Source: Fallopia convolvulus (Eukaryota > Streptophyta > Magnoliopsida > Caryophyllales > Polygonaceae). From it: a stretch of 64,000 bases of DNA. Shown here in pieces: positions 32,261 through 45,336 of this stretch. Every line of letters starts with the position of its first letter. The stretch's first letter is position 1. The position numbers were made by a program, and so were the translations under genes. Under the pieces are notes generated by a model. It did no database searches. It was not told where the DNA came from and was given only the letters and a program-made list of their open reading frames with translations. Location: positions 13,865,699 through 13,929,698 of the forward strand of contig OZ024735.1 of NCBI GenBank assembly GCA_964016875.1, written 5' to 3'.

Positions 32261-35177
32261 TGTAATACCCGAGTCTTCGAAACCCGATATTTGATTCTCG
32301 TTCCAATTCTTGTTCGTCTTTATTGGGCCTAAAGCCCAATATAATTTTTTTCCCTTGTTGAATTTGGGCCGAGAAGCCCACAAGAGCCCAAAAGGTCAGC
32401 CGGCCCAAAACCTTTCCCTTTTTCTCTTCCTTCCTTTTTCGTTATCTCCCTCGTCGTCCTTTTCTTGCGGGAGAACAGAAACCCTACTGGAGCGCCACAC
32501 TCCTTCATTCCTCCTTGGTTCGCCCTAGCCAGAGCACGATTTTCTCGTCGTCGTTCGGTTCGACGAGGTGCTTGCATTGTTGCCACTGAACGAGTAAGAT
32601 CCGTCCTTGGTTACGCCGGCTGCCCAAGATTGCTTTGGTTCCTCGAACCGGAGATTTGCCTTCTCGATCGCGATCTTGTCGCTTTTGAGCCTGCCAGTTC
32701 GTCGCCATCCAGAGAAGTAGACGAGCGGTATTTTCGAGTAAGATCGGCCCGTTCCTGTTCGTCGACGTTCACGCCACCACTCGAGGTCGCCTCAGTTCTT
32801 TTCGTCTTCGATCCAGTAGTAGGTGTCTAGATCTACTGCTCCTGGGTTCTCCCAGACGAGGATCCGACCGTGACACCGCTCCCTCGTTCCCCGATTTCGC
32901 GTACCGCCGTCTGGGTGTTTCCGGTCACGTCACCGACAATGATCTCTCGCACGTCGGTCACTGCGTCTCCGGCATCGTTCACCTGAAGCCGTCGTTGACT
33001 GTTCCTATTCGCCGCTCGTGAACGATGCTAGTTTGTTATCGAGAAACGCCGCGAGTCCCTCGTTCGACCCTTCCCGTGGATCTCGTTCACGGATTCTGTT
33101 CGAGTAGTCACAAGCGCTGCAGATCTCGCTCGCCACCGAGCCATTCGTCCGTCTCTCTCGATGTCGCTCAAAACTGCGGGCAACAATACACGATTTCTGA
33201 GATATTGGGTCCGACTCGAATTCCGCTCGAGCACATCTGGTCTCTTGGTGTCGAAGTCGGGTCGAATCGGAGTCCCGGCTAGCTTTTTCGACCCCGGTTG
33301 TCCTGCCATCAGCTTTCGTCGCTCTAAGGGAATCACTTCCGTTCGCACTCTTAATTCCGTCTTCCTCGAAGGATTCCTAGTTTCGAGGTAAGTCGTTCTT
33401 CGACTTGCTCGGCTTAATTCAATTCTTGTTAGATTGAGTGCCGTGTATGTAGAATTGGTTTTGGGGAACTAGTCCCCCTGCACAATACTTTTTAAAATAA
33501 CAATTTTTTTTCTCTATGTGTTGGTGAATATTGTAATTGTAGTTATAATTGTATGGGTACTCGTAATTGTAAATTGTGTTTATATCTGTATTGTATTTGC
33601 GATTGTAATGGTGTGATTTGGAAATTGTAACTGTAATTCTCTTTGTAAATGTAAATGTGATTGTGCTTGTGCTTGTAATTGCGTTGCAGTTGTAATTGTA
33701 TTTGCAATTGGGAGAATAGTTGTAATGATGATTGTATTTGCGATTGTGATTGCGATTCTGTTTGTGGTTGTGAGTCTGATTGTGATTCTGAATCTGAATG
33801 TGACTATGAGTGTGCTTGTGATCGTAATTATAACTGCTATTGTGTCTACAATTGTGTTTGCGCTCGAATTGTGATTGTGGTTGTGCTTGTTATTGTGATT
33901 GTGACTTGTTCGAGTCTATCTTTCTTTCGCTGCGTGTTTGTTTTCGTTGTTCGAAGTTAATCGTTTGTCGACTTGCTTTGCTTACGACCATTATGTGTTA
34001 AATAATTGAATTGAATGTGCAAACCTTATTTTAGAATGATTTCTTATCACGTGCTTGTATATGTTTTTGGAATTATGAAAAATCAATTTTAAATATTTTT
34101 CGTTATGTGTGCACTGGGTTCCACCGGCATGGCCATGGGGCACGGGATAAGCTGAAGAAGAAGTGGTCCCCGAGCATGGTCATGCGGCTGGAAGGGACAT
34201 CCTTCTAAAAATAAAATAAAATGATTTGGCAGACGCTCTAGTAGAGGTTTAGCCGGGGAAAGAAGGGTGAACGGTGGAAATGGACACGTGTATAGGACGC
34301 GCCCTGACCGTGTGCCATAGATGAGAGGCCGGAGGGCGCCACATGGATTTAAGGAGGATGTTTGATTAATATGTTACTTGATGGACTTTGTTTGATTGGT
34401 CTTGTATTGATGGACTTGGTTGATCTGAATGTATTTTGTGGTTTCATATGTTGGTGATATCCTTATGAAAGTTACTAATATCGTCGTTGTTGTTACTATT
34501 ATTGATGTTATCCTTATTAGTGATGCCACTGTGATAATGTTGTATTTTAATGTGGATATAATTGTAATGTTGTCTGTATGTGTGTATGTGTTTGTGTGGT
34601 TGCGTGTCTGTGTGCGTTGGTGTGTGATTATTTAACATCAAGTGTTGAATTGATATGAATCGAAGATTATTTATTTATGTGTGAATTTTGATTGCTAGGA
34701 TTCTGTGTGGTTTTTCAAAACGTTCTATATGCATCTCACGCTTTCTAGCTTGAATTAGAATTGTAGCTGACCCTTCGGGGAATATTTTTTCAATTTCAGG
34801 TACTTTTCAAGAATCGTGATGTTTATCTACAAAGTGGTGAAGCGGATGTTGGCGATGTGTCATTAGTTTTAAGTCCTTGGGATCTATTTAATCATGTATT
34901 AAAAATTGTCTCTTGAATTGTTTGTTACTAGTTGGATAGACTGGTTTAGGATAGTTTGAGATTACAGACTGATTTGTTTCTTATCTTTTGTTAAGGAATT
35001 CGAGAATACTATCATGTTTTCCACCCTCTGTTTTAAAATAAAAAGTTGGGTATTTATTTGTTTCCTCGTCGTGCCCGAGTTGCAAGATCCGAGTGAATTT
35101 GCTGTCTGACTAATCTGAGTAGTACCCGGACAGGGTCTACCACCAAGTAGCGGCCCGACGAAAGTCGGGGTGTTACA
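32261..35177 (+). repeat. LTR of a chromovirus-like (Tekay-type) element, 2917 bp
   Basis: It starts 'tgtaatacccgag' and ends 'cggggtgttaca', giving TGTAA/TTACA inverted ends. The interior has a C/T-rich part (32400-33400), a low-complexity TG-rich part (33525-33910) and no coding domain. Its flanks differ: the Tat antisense gene region on the left and a LINE ORF1 on the right, with no matching 5-bp duplication. It is therefore not a simple solo LTR insertion. Confidence 0.6.
33525..33910 (+). repeat. Degenerate hexanucleotide-like TG-rich tract
   Basis: Runs of 'attgta', 'attgtg' and 'cttgtg' words in imperfect tandem over nearly 400 bp. The Cys-rich open frame at 33679-33960 results from this repeat (TGT/TGC codons) and is not a gene. 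Confidence 0.7.
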
Positions 35178-35345
35178 GTTGTCTCCTAGCATCCAAGGGC
35201 CTTGGGTGAGAACATGATTGTAGTCTTCCTTATTGTTGAATCTTGCGATGTAGTAATCGTTTCCAATGAGGGACGTATTATTGTCTGATAAACACTTCAA
35301 GTCAATTCGTGACTTACCTTTATAAAATGGTCATTGTCATTGTAA
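35178..35345 (-). pseudogene. LINE ORF1 fragment (DUF4283-like)
   Basis: On the minus strand 'NDYYIARFNNKEDYNHVL' and 'TQGPWMLGDN' match the DUF4283 domain at the start of plant LINE ORF1 proteins. It is cut at 35178 by the LTR end. Only about 55 residues are left. Confidence 0.7.
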
Positions 35346-35399
35346 AATTCAGATCAAATTTTTCTGCCACATGATTCCATAAGTATTATATAAACCAAA

Positions 35400-36635
35400 A
35401 TTTTCTCAATATAGATTCATGGTGGTGAATAAGAATGTGTTTTATCTCCCATCTTGATCACATGGTTGAGGCAAAATTTCATGTCTTGTTCCTATGGAGA
35501 TATATATATTAAAGGATTATGTGGAAATTGTTTCTCATGCTGGCCACATGATGAAATAATATCGCATAACTCCTTAAGGGTAATAAAAACATAAGAGACT
35601 CTCCCTAGAGTCATTATTCTATTGAAAAAAAAGAAAAAATAAATCACTTCAACTTTTCTCCGGTAGTATCGAGTTCCAAAAAAAAAGAGTTGTACTTATC
35701 CCCTTGTAGCGAACCAACCTTATTTTCGCGAATGAATACAACTGAATTTCAAAGGAATGAAATTCTTTTCCTGGTGTCTCCCCTAAACCGCCTTTGTTTC
35801 TCTAGTGAACTATTCTTAGGGGTACTATTGTAATAATTCCTTAAGGAACAAGGACGCATTAGTAACTCTCCTATCCGTTCTCCTTTTGTCTTTTCCAACC
35901 TATATTTAAAGCAAATGATGCTTATTCTGTTAGTAACTTCAAAGTAATGAGATGCTTCTCAGACCAAAGTTAGTAGAAAGGATTATTGCTCTAACTTGTT
36001 GAGAAAGGTTGACTACTTAGAGTCAACCAAAGTTTGATGCTGACGTGGAAAGTAGAGGCATGAGTTCATTATTTGTGACAAAGTCTCATAGGAACATCTC
36101 CTTTAGAAGAGGTGCTTCTTTTTGAAATAACGAGAAGAACTCATTCCTCGTTATATACGCCTTCGAGGTATTTGGAAGTATAGACAAGCAAGTATGTCAT
36201 CTTGTGTTGCCTTTGTTAGCATTTACAGTTCATAATTTTTTTTCGCACGTGTCGATTTGCAACAATAGACGTCCGATGGATCTCATACACTCAACTATGA
36301 TGATGAAATGATTCAATCGAGTGATACCTACGGTAAAGGCAAAACCGAATCGTAGTTCGTGAAGTGAAGAAGGCATGCAATAAGGAAGTACTTTTGGATA
36401 GTTCTTTAGCTGAAGAAGGTTGGTGAAGAAGTGCTTAGAAGACTTTGGAATCCAAGCAAGAGATCCACAATCGTTTCCCAGAGTTATTGTTATCTTAGTC
36501 GGAATCTTTTTAAGGGGGTACTACGAGCTTCTTTTGTTCTGCTCGTAGTTATATGGATGTCAACTCCTTCTCTTTCTTCATAACCCTAGTTCTCCCTAGT
36601 TTCGGAGACGAAACTATTATTTAATGGGGTACTAT
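35400..36635 (+). mobile_element. 3' internal region of a chromovirus-like element, with polypurine tract
   Basis: Stretches such as 'tctcccatcttgatcac' (about 35450) and 'ccctagtttcggagacgaaa' (about 36595) match, in reverse complement, 57177 to about 58110 of the minus-strand element at the right end. It ends 'taatggggtactat' directly before the LTR start at 36636, the place of a polypurine tract. No coding domain can be read. Confidence 0.6.
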
Positions 36636-39600
36636 TGTAAATCCGTGAATTTTTAGGATAAATTTGAAAATTTTCTAGACGACTTTCTAAGACACGCTTA
36701 GCAAAGTCGTTACCTTTGTTGACCGTAAATTAGGAACAAATGTCTAAAAATTTACAAGTGACAAGAAGTAATCATGTAAAATGATTTTCTTAGTTCACAT
36801 AAATTATAAGACCGCTCAGACAATTTTTAGAATTTTCCAAACAAGTTTCGAAGACCCGCTTTACAAACTCGTTACGCGTTACGATCGTGTTAATGGAATT
36901 TATTTCTAGAAAGTTCAAGGTGACAAAATAAAATCATCCGAGTTGATTTTATTAACCAATATAATTTTTAGGATCACTTCCATGAAAGAAGTATCTTGAT
37001 CGAGTGAGACCCGTTTAATTAATTATGTACCCGTTAAGGTTATACTCTGAAAATGTAAGCTTTAAAAATTACAAGCAGCGAATAAAAATCATATGAGTTA
37101 ATTTTATTAATCTACATCATTTTTAAAACCGTTTTTATAAAAGGAGTATTTTAATCGAAAGTATATAATTTTACCGTCCTAAATACAAATTCCGAGTTAA
37201 TAAGGGTAAAGATACTCATTATCTAAATCAGCTAAAATATTTTAAAAAATTTCTTTAGATATTGTGTATCACACTTGTAATGATGGGGATTTTGTAAATC
37301 TTGCACTGCTCGGTTTTCATGGTGCCCACGCTGTTAAATATATACACGTATAAGAGTAACTGACCCTTCATTCACAAATTTTTTCCCAGCCAATCTGCTC
37401 CATTTTTTTTTATCTCTGAAAGCCAACTTGAAATTGGGAGAAGGCTAGTCAGCCGGTCAGCCACACCCATCTCCATCTCTTGCAAAAACAATCTCTCCCT
37501 CCGTTAGAATTACTTTTGCCTCAGATCAAAAATATTTTGATCTTGGCAACATGCAGAAAGTGAGTTTGCCCACCCTTTTCCTCTCTCGTTCCCAGTCTTA
37601 ATTAATTTCCCTCCGTTCAATCTCAATTCCTCACTCTGCTTTACTTTTGTGTGAGAAAGCCTCTCCTTGCCCCCACCAATCATATGTCCCAATTTTTTTT
37701 TACTTTGTGTGAAAGTTACAGAGAGCAGCTCCGCCTCTGATCACTTGTATAAACTCCCTCCGTTCAATATATTTTTCTTTCTCAGAAAAATAAATATTTT
37801 CTTTTATTTTGGTTCATTGGAACCAATATCACCGCCGACGTTATTCCTCGACCTCATTTCGTTCGGGAGGAGCCACACCGCTGGCCACCTCTTTCAATCG
37901 CCCCTGGTTTCGTATTCGTGTAGGTAGAAGAAAACAGAACAAAGGTAAGAGAATTAGGCCATTTATATTTTTTTTTCCTTGTTAAATTAATTGTGTGGAT
38001 CTAACCTTAGGCCCATAAATTTAAGCTAAAATTTTAAATCAGATTTTATAAAATTAAAATGCTCTTACAAAGGTTATTAAAAATATAGGCATGCATAATA
38101 TTTAAAGGAAAAATACCTTTGTAGATTATAAAATAAATTTTAATAAATCTAAGGAGTTTTAAAAGTGAGTTTAAGCATGGAAATTTCTATTTTAAAAATA
38201 ATATAAATTTAGACATTCTTTCCTTTATTATAAAAGAATTGACTTCACATTTAAATAGAATAAAGTTTTTATGAAAGAAAATATCTTGCATGTCAACTTA
38301 GACTTAATATAAATTTTAAATAATTTATTTGGGACCATTTTTAATTAAAAGTAGACTTCTAAAGGTTATTATCCCCTTAAGTAATCTAAGTAAATTGTTG
38401 AAATGTGGAGTTTACAAGGTTTTAAGAAATAATCCACCCTTGCATGTTAACTTAAAGCTTAGTATAAATTGAAATAAAATTTGTTATGACCTTCTTGATA
38501 AAAAGGATTTTCACAAAAACAAGTTATACTTAAATAACAAAATAAGTAATGCATTTGGAAATAAAAAGGGTTTTTATGAAATAATTCATACATGCATGTC
38601 AATTTTAGACCTTACTATAATTTTGTAATAAACTATTGGTGACATCTAGAAATAATCTTGATCATGAGAAAATTATCATTTAAGTGAAAATGCATAAAAA
38701 AAATGCTTGTGGTTGTAAAAGGATTGTTATTGATTTTAAAATGACTTTTGCATGTCAAAGTTACCCTTTAATATAATTTTGTGGAATATATATAAGTGAT
38801 TTTAGGAATAGTGAGTTTCATGAAAACAACACTATTTTAGTCCACTTAAATAAATTATTGCATGTAAAGTTTTAAAAAGGATTTTTCATTTGATCAAATC
38901 CATCCTTGCATGTTTCTTTAAATTAAGTATTTCCAAAATTCAATAAAAGTTATTTAAAACATCACTTTGAAAATGATAATAAAGGATTATTTTTCTTCCC
39001 ACCTAAATTATTAAATTAAATAATTTAGATTAACTTTATTTCTCTTAAAAGAGGAAAATAAGAAAAATGAATGTTTGAGAAATAAAATAAGAATTTTAAT
39101 ATAAATTCGTTCGTCATCTTATTTCGAATGACTAGGTCAAGGCATTCGAAATTCACTAAATTGTTCTAATTCCCGAGCTTCGTAAGCATACGAAAGAAAT
39201 TCAAGGCAAGTGGATTTTTCTCTCTTGCATGTGTTTAATCATGAATTTCCTTTCCGTTTAATATTCCTTTCTGCCAATAATAAATTATTACTAAATAAAT
39301 TGACTTATGCCTATTTATGCCTTGTGGATATTACTGGTAAATAAAAGAATCTAAGTTTATTTACGCAATAGAATTAACGACGTTATGCTATATTAATTAT
39401 TATATGGGCATACTCGTTAAAAATAAACTAATATGTCTAATGAGAATGACTCTGTCTGTTTCAAATATAAACTCAGGGATGAGAGCTTAGTCTCTTGAAA
39501 ACATCTCTATATAATATTATTAGGATGTACCTATACCCTAATATCGGGTCATGACCTTGCCCTCTTGATTTGTTGGGCTACGCGCTCTAGCTAAGTGCAA

Positions 39601-40652
39601 AAAGTCCATATACACGAGCATTGAACATTGCCTCTTGTATTTTCGGCATTGGTTGTTTACCAAACTAAAAATCTTTAAAAATGAAATCGTACTATTGAGA
39701 ATTATAGTACAAAGTAATATTCGGAAATTCTGTTTCCTCTATTCTCTTGGCATAGTCTCCTTTGAGTTGCCAAATTTAATAGTCATCAACTAAATTAAGT
39801 AGTTGTTTGACTAATCAATAAAGACTTCTCGAATTAATGTTGTGATACAATAAAGTTCTCACAAACATTATTTCTTCCAATAGAACCCCACTCTCGTGGT
39901 GTCCTATCTCTAAAGAATTTTCGTAATTCTTTTCTTTTCAATCGAATCACACTCTTGTGATATTCCATATGTCTTGTATGTTAGTATTCCTTTTACTCCG
40001 ATAAGTTTGCACTCTCAAAATGATTCCTCTAGCTTTGGATCCTCATACCCCTTTCTCTTGATGGATGTACTAATTAACTGTTGGATCACCGTCCTACTAT
40101 AATTCGGAGTTCGGTGCCACAAAGTTTAGATACAACCATTGAGACCTTTTCGTGCTTCACTTGCTAATCTTCTTAGACTAATCCGTTCACCTTTCTTTTT
40201 CTTCTACACTTTTGCCTGGCGTTTTCCGTCTCTTTCTTTTTGGAAACATCAGAAAACAGAGGAGTGTTGCTTAGGAACTGAAGATGAAGATCAGAAGAAG
40301 CGAAGGAAGGAAGGATTCACCTCAGAGCAACGTATAAAAAGGTGGTGCCTAGGCTCTTCTCTCCGGCTATAGAGGAGATGTCGAAATGAAGGAAGAACTT
40401 TATAACATTTTGGTGTTTTACCCCATGTATTTATATGGGTCACCAATATCACTAAAATTATATTCCGCTGTCATTTTCTTCTGTAAACAATCACTTTGTA
40501 ATAAAAAATAATACTAATATAAATAAATGAATCTTTCATATTTTCGATCGTTTTTAAATTGTGTTGTGTTAACTTAGCCTCGGGTGACTTTTGATGGTAA
40601 AATCTGAGGTCACTGACGGTAATACCCTTGGTTAGAAATTGGGGGTGTTACA
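36636..40652 (+). repeat. Full-length 4.0-kb chromovirus-like LTR
   Basis: It starts 'tgtaaatccgtg' after a polypurine-like tract and ends 'gggggtgttaca', 4 bases before a tRNA-Met primer site (40657-40668). A TATA-like 'cgtataaaaagg' lies at 40331-40342. Parts near 40150-40240 match the minus-strand LTR at about 62520-62600 in inverse orientation. Its last 282 bp match 20534-20815. Open frames inside are short and without domains. Confidence 0.7.
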
Positions 40653-41640
40653 AATATGGTATCAGAGCTAAAAGTATCCTTTTAATTTTAAAAATGTTTA
40701 CTTTATAACTTTAGAACCGAATTCTTACCCAACCTTTTAAATGTGAGGTTTACATCTAAACGTCACTTTTAAAAGAGATCTCAATCGAGATTTTCTTGTT
40801 TGGAAGTTCCATATCAAAAGTCATATATGAATATAGTTCTTTTGAATTTCCGAGCCTTAGAAAACCATTCCTAGAAAACTTGGTAAGTTAAAGGAAGTAG
40901 ACTACCAAAAATATATATATTAAAATTTGAAACCTTCTAACAGTTTCTTTTCAAACTGATAAAGATATCAACTAAGAAGAAGTTTAGTAAACTTCTAGGA
41001 TAACTATGGATTAAGAATTTTATAATCCCTTTTCAAAATTTTCGAGTCTTGAAATTTTGTTTCTTTTCGAAGAATGTAAAAGAAATTAGAAAGAAGATTG
41101 ATTTAAACTTTTGTTCCATGACCTTGAGGATTAGCGTCTATGGGTTAGTCAGTCTAAGACTCAATAATAATTCATAAACATTTGAGATAATCTTGAACAG
41201 AAAAGTCGAGTTGGACAATAATTGCCATAAACAAAAGGGTTAATTTTTTTTCTTTATCACCTACTTTTGAGAAGTCCCTTTCAATAATAAATGGATTTCA
41301 AAACTTCCTTCACTAAAATCGTCATCTCCAAGATATAGAATTATGAATATTCTATATTAAACGTCTGTTCATCTTCTTCTTCTTTAAAAATGGTGTTGGC
41401 CAAGGACAAAGCCGTGCTTAACGAGAAGCAAAAAGAGCCATCAAAGTTGTTGAGGACGCTACCTCATCTATAAGGTTGATTCTAGTTAGACATGTGTCCC
41501 GACTTCTAGTTTTGATCCTTTAATGTCAGCTATCAGTTTTGTGCTATATAGAATGGTTGAATTCTATCAACTAGACCTTTCGAATCTTACTTTAATACCC
41601 TTGACAACTTTCGAATCTTACTTTAATACTCTTGATATTT
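40653..41640 (+). repeat. Primer-binding site and leader of the chromovirus-like element
   Basis: The PBS 'tggtatcagagc' is at 40657-40668. The leader matches first 20832-21320 and then 19378-19860, so it preserves the original order of the two leader halves separated in the 19-22 kb copy. It stops near 41640 after a 30-bp tandem repeat of 'tcgaatcttactttaatac', with no gag. Confidence 0.75.
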
Positions 41641-42211
41641 GTTTACAACAACCAAAATAATATGATATAAGTACGTATTTAAAATAAAAGTATTGCTTAA
41701 TCACTTTTTATTCAAAATTTATTAGTTTAGTTTTAATTATTTAAGGTAAAATTACATCAATGGTTATCGGTTAACCGAGAAAACCGAACCGAAAAAGTGG
41801 TTAACCAAACTACGGTTAACCGACATTCACGGTTCGATTTCAGTTCATGACTTTAACTAACTGAAATTATGGTTAATCGAACTTCAGTTAACCGAAATCT
41901 TGGATAATTGGGTTTGGACACACCTAGTCTCAAGTTTTCTCCTCAAGCATGGCCGCTGCATGCTCGGTCTCCTCAAACCTTAGATTCTCCGCATTCAAAA
42001 ACCTATCTAATCTCCATCCCTTCTTTGTCTTCCCTCAATTTTAGTCATATTCACATAAAAAATAAATTATTTATATTTAACCAAACCCGTACACGATTTA
42101 GGTAGCAAATAGTTCTTACCTAATAAAAAAATGAAATAATAAAAGCACCAAAACGACGCCGTACTCCACTAAATTCTTGGATCTGCAAAATACCATTTGC
42201 TATTTTGCTCC
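41641..42211. other. ATP2 upstream region
   Basis: It contains a cluster of 'ggttaaccg(a)' words at 41763-41905, of the sort seen in subterminal regions of hAT elements, but no clear ends. From 42100 onward it is presumably ATP2 promoter and leader. No convincing TATA box is seen. Confidence 0.35.
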
Positions 42212-42220
42212 AAACCCTAG
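42212..42220 (+). promoter_or_regulatory. Telo-box upstream of ATP2
   Basis: 'aaaccctag' lies 41 bp upstream of the ATP2 start. Telo-boxes (AAACCCTA) are common near the transcription start of plant genes for translation and mitochondrial functions. Its activity here is inferred. Confidence 0.45.
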
Positions 42221-42260
42221 TCTCTGTTCTCGTATCGTTTTTCTCCGAGTTTAATCTCCC

Positions 42261-45200
42261 ATGGCGTCTAGAAGAGTGTTATCCTCTCTCCTTCGTTCCT
42301 CCATTCGCCGATCGTCTACCAAACCGTGTTTGTCTACTCCCAGACCCTTAACTTCCTCGCTCCCTTCAACCCACGGCTACCTTCTCAACCATGCCGTTGA
42401 CTATGCTACATCCACGCCGGCTCCGGCTCCGGCTGTGTCCCCTGCGACAGCGAAGGGTGCAGGCGTTGGGATCGGGAAGATCACTGACGAATTCACCGGT
42501 AAGGGCGCGGTCGGTAAGGTTTGCCAGGTGATCGGCGCCGTCGTTGATGTGAGATTTGATGAGGGTTTGCCGCCGATCCTGACGGCCCTTGAGGTGTTGG
42601 ACAACGAGGTTAGGTTAGTGCTTGAGGTCGCTCAGCACTTGGGAGAGAGCATGGTGAGAACCATTGCTATGGATGGTACTGAGGGGCTTGTCAGGGGCCA
42701 GAGGGTTTTAAACACCGGATCTCCTATCACTGTGAGACATTGTATCTTATTTTATTTTCGCTTCAGAATTTAAAATGTCGGATCTTGTTTAGGTTTTGTC
42801 TTAATTTGTTTCATGAATCGGCGTGGTAATTTTCCGGAATAGTTGAAATTTGTTATGTATCATTTCTGTTCGATGGGTTTGTTCTTCTACGGCAGAGATC
42901 ATAATCAGCATTATCTTTTTAGGCTAGGTTTTAGATGTCCATACTCCATTTCCGCCTAGATGTGATTAGATCTTTATGGATTATTTATGTATTTGTATAG
43001 TATTATAGGTCAATTCTTACTGGTTGGGTGGTCTATTATGTCTAGAGCTTCATGAATTTTGTTTTCATTCATTTTTAGCTATTCATTAAAATTGCTCCTT
43101 TTATTTCATAAATAAAATTGTCCCTTTCAAATTCTGTGGCTTTTTTATTCACTCCGTCATCTGGTCACATGCATTTGAAATAGTAATGCTAGTTTTATTG
43201 TGTTATTGTATTGTATAACTATGCAAGGGCATCCATAGATGCCAAGTATTGTTAATTTGAGCTTATCCATCTTGCTGTCTATTTCTGTTAAAACTTGATT
43301 ATGGCCATTGTTTCTCCAAATAAGTATCAATATGGGAATTTGTTATTGGCAATGACTTTATTGGATGTATCTTTTTCAAATCTTTATGATAAAATATACT
43401 ATCATTCAAAACAAAACTTTTATCCGTATCTCTATCATCTGATTGTCATAATGTATCAACAGGTCCCTGTAGGAAGGGCCACCCTTGGCCGCATTATCAA
43501 TGTCATTGGGGAGCCCATTGACGAAAGGGGTGAAATCAGTAAGGAGCCTTGATGCCTTGCGAGGTTCATACATCATTGTAATCACGCTGTTATTTTCATT
43601 TATTTCACTCACTGCATCTCAATTGTATGAGCAGAGACCGACCATCACTTGCCAATTCACAGAGAAGCACCTGCTTTTGTGGAGCAAGCTACTGAGCAGC
43701 AAATCCTTGTAACTGGAATCAAGGTTCAGTTTTTGTAGTTGGTTCTCTTCTCTTGATGAATATGATCCATATTCAATCTGCAGATTTGTTATTCTATTTT
43801 TTCTGTCTGCTCACCACATTCCTTCAGGTTGTTGATCTTCTTGCTCCATACCAAAGGGGAGGAAAGATTGGGCTTTTTGGTGGTGCTGGTGTTGGCAAAA
43901 CAGTGCTTATTATGGAACTTATCAACAATGTTGCCAAAGCTCATGGTTTGTGATGGAATGAATTATTCACCACCAGTCATGGATTCCTCATCTCTTTGAA
44001 CTTGAATTGTTATGTTCTCATGTGTTTTTTCGATCAGGTGGTTTCTCTGTTTTTGCTGGTGTTGGTGAGCGCACTCGCGAAGGTAATGATTTGTACAAGG
44101 AAATGATTGAGAGTGGTGTCATCAAGCTTGGAGACAAGCAGGTATATATACTCTTGCATGCTACTGATTGTTTCTAGTCTCTAAAAGTTTGTCTTAAAGA
44201 TATCATTTGTTGTTTATCTTGTAAAATCTTGTTCTGTCCATGCCATTAGGCTGAAAGCAAATGTGCTCTTGTGTATGGTCAAATGAATGAACCCCCTGGT
44301 GCTCGTGCCCGTGTTGGTCTTACGGGTTTGACTGTTGCTGAACACTTTCGTGACGCTGAGGGTCAAGATGTGCTGCTCTTTATTGATAACATTTTCCGTT
44401 TTACCCAGGTATGGACTGGATTGGATTGAGGTGGGAAAATTATAAATTTATCTTTCATAAAATTTTGGGAATCTGAATTTGTTCATCGTAATATTATGTA
44501 CAGGCTAATTCTGAGGTGTCTGCTTTGCTTGGACGTATTCCTTCTGCTGTCGGTTATCAACCTACGTTGGCTACTGATCTTGGAGGCCTTCAAGAGCGTA
44601 TCACCACCACCAAGAAGGGTTCTATCACCTCTGTCCAGGCTATTTATGTGCCTGCAGATGACTTGACTGATCCTGCTCCTGCAACAACATTTGCTCACTT
44701 GGATGCAACTACAGTGCTGTCTCGGCAGGTATTTTTTTCAGATAATCTATTTATTTATTTATTTATGAAATAGTTGGCTATCTAAGATACGCCTATTGCT
44801 AATCAGATATCTGAGCTTGGTATCTATCCTGCTGTGGACCCGCTTGATTCAACATCACGTATGCTCTCTCCCCACATTCTGGGAGAGGATCACTACAACA
44901 CTGCTCGTGGCGTACAGAAGGTTCTTCAGAACTACAAGAATCTGCAAGATATCATCGCCATTTTGGGTATGGATGAGCTCAGCGAAGATGACAAACTCAC
45001 TGTTGCACGTGCCCGTAAAATTCAAAGGTTCTTGAGTCAGCCTTTCCATGTTGCTGAGGTCTTCACTGGTGCTCCAGGAAAGTATGTTGAGTTGAAGGAA
45101 AGCATCAACAGCTTCCAGGTTAGTTATACGTACCATTATCACAACTATTTACAGTTGTTTTTTTACAGGATTGAAGTTTTTGGCATAATTCTAAGGTCTT

Positions 45201-45336
45201 CTCTGCTTCTTATTATTGGCAGGGTGTTCTGGATGGCAAATACGACGATCTTTCAGAACAATCATTTTACATGGTTGGAGGTATCGATGAGGTCATTGCC
45301 AAGGCGGAGAAGATTGCAAGAGAATCAGCAGCTTAA
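42261..45336 (+). CDS. ATP2: ATP synthase subunit beta, mitochondrial
   Basis: This is the catalytic beta subunit of the F1 part of mitochondrial ATP synthase; it makes ATP from ADP and phosphate on the matrix side. Nine exons, all GT-AG and in phase: 42261-42731, 43463-43538, 43635-43723, 43828-43945, 44038-44141, 44250-44408, 44504-44728, 44807-45118, 45223-45336. They give 555 residues, the usual length for plants. Residues 1 to about 50 are rich in Arg and Ser and lack acidic residues (mitochondrial presequence). The Walker A loop 'GGAGVGKT' is in exon 4, 'LLFIDNIFRF' (Walker B) in exon 6, and 'DELSEDD' (the DELSEED region) in exon 8. No stop, frameshift or missing motif is seen. A telo-box lies 41 bp upstream. 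Exon 2 ends in phase 1 within the 'GEI' codons, which explains why the unspliced frame stops early. Confidence 0.97.

Noticed and set aside
33679..33960. Cys-rich open frame that could be taken for a small secreted cysteine-rich peptide
   Set aside because: It comes from a TG-rich low-complexity tract (TGT/TGC codons) and has no signal peptide or conserved spacing.
32261..35177. A simple solo LTR
   Set aside because: The flanks are different elements and no 5-bp duplication matches, so the simple model fails.
37667..37927. 86-codon frame in the 4-kb LTR
   Set aside because: It lies in the non-coding LTR. No domain, and the sequence is C/T-rich leader-like.
41760..41930. Possible hAT element with 'ggttaaccg' motifs and an end-like 'ggacacacctag'
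   Set aside because: No inverted partner end or 8-bp duplication was found.
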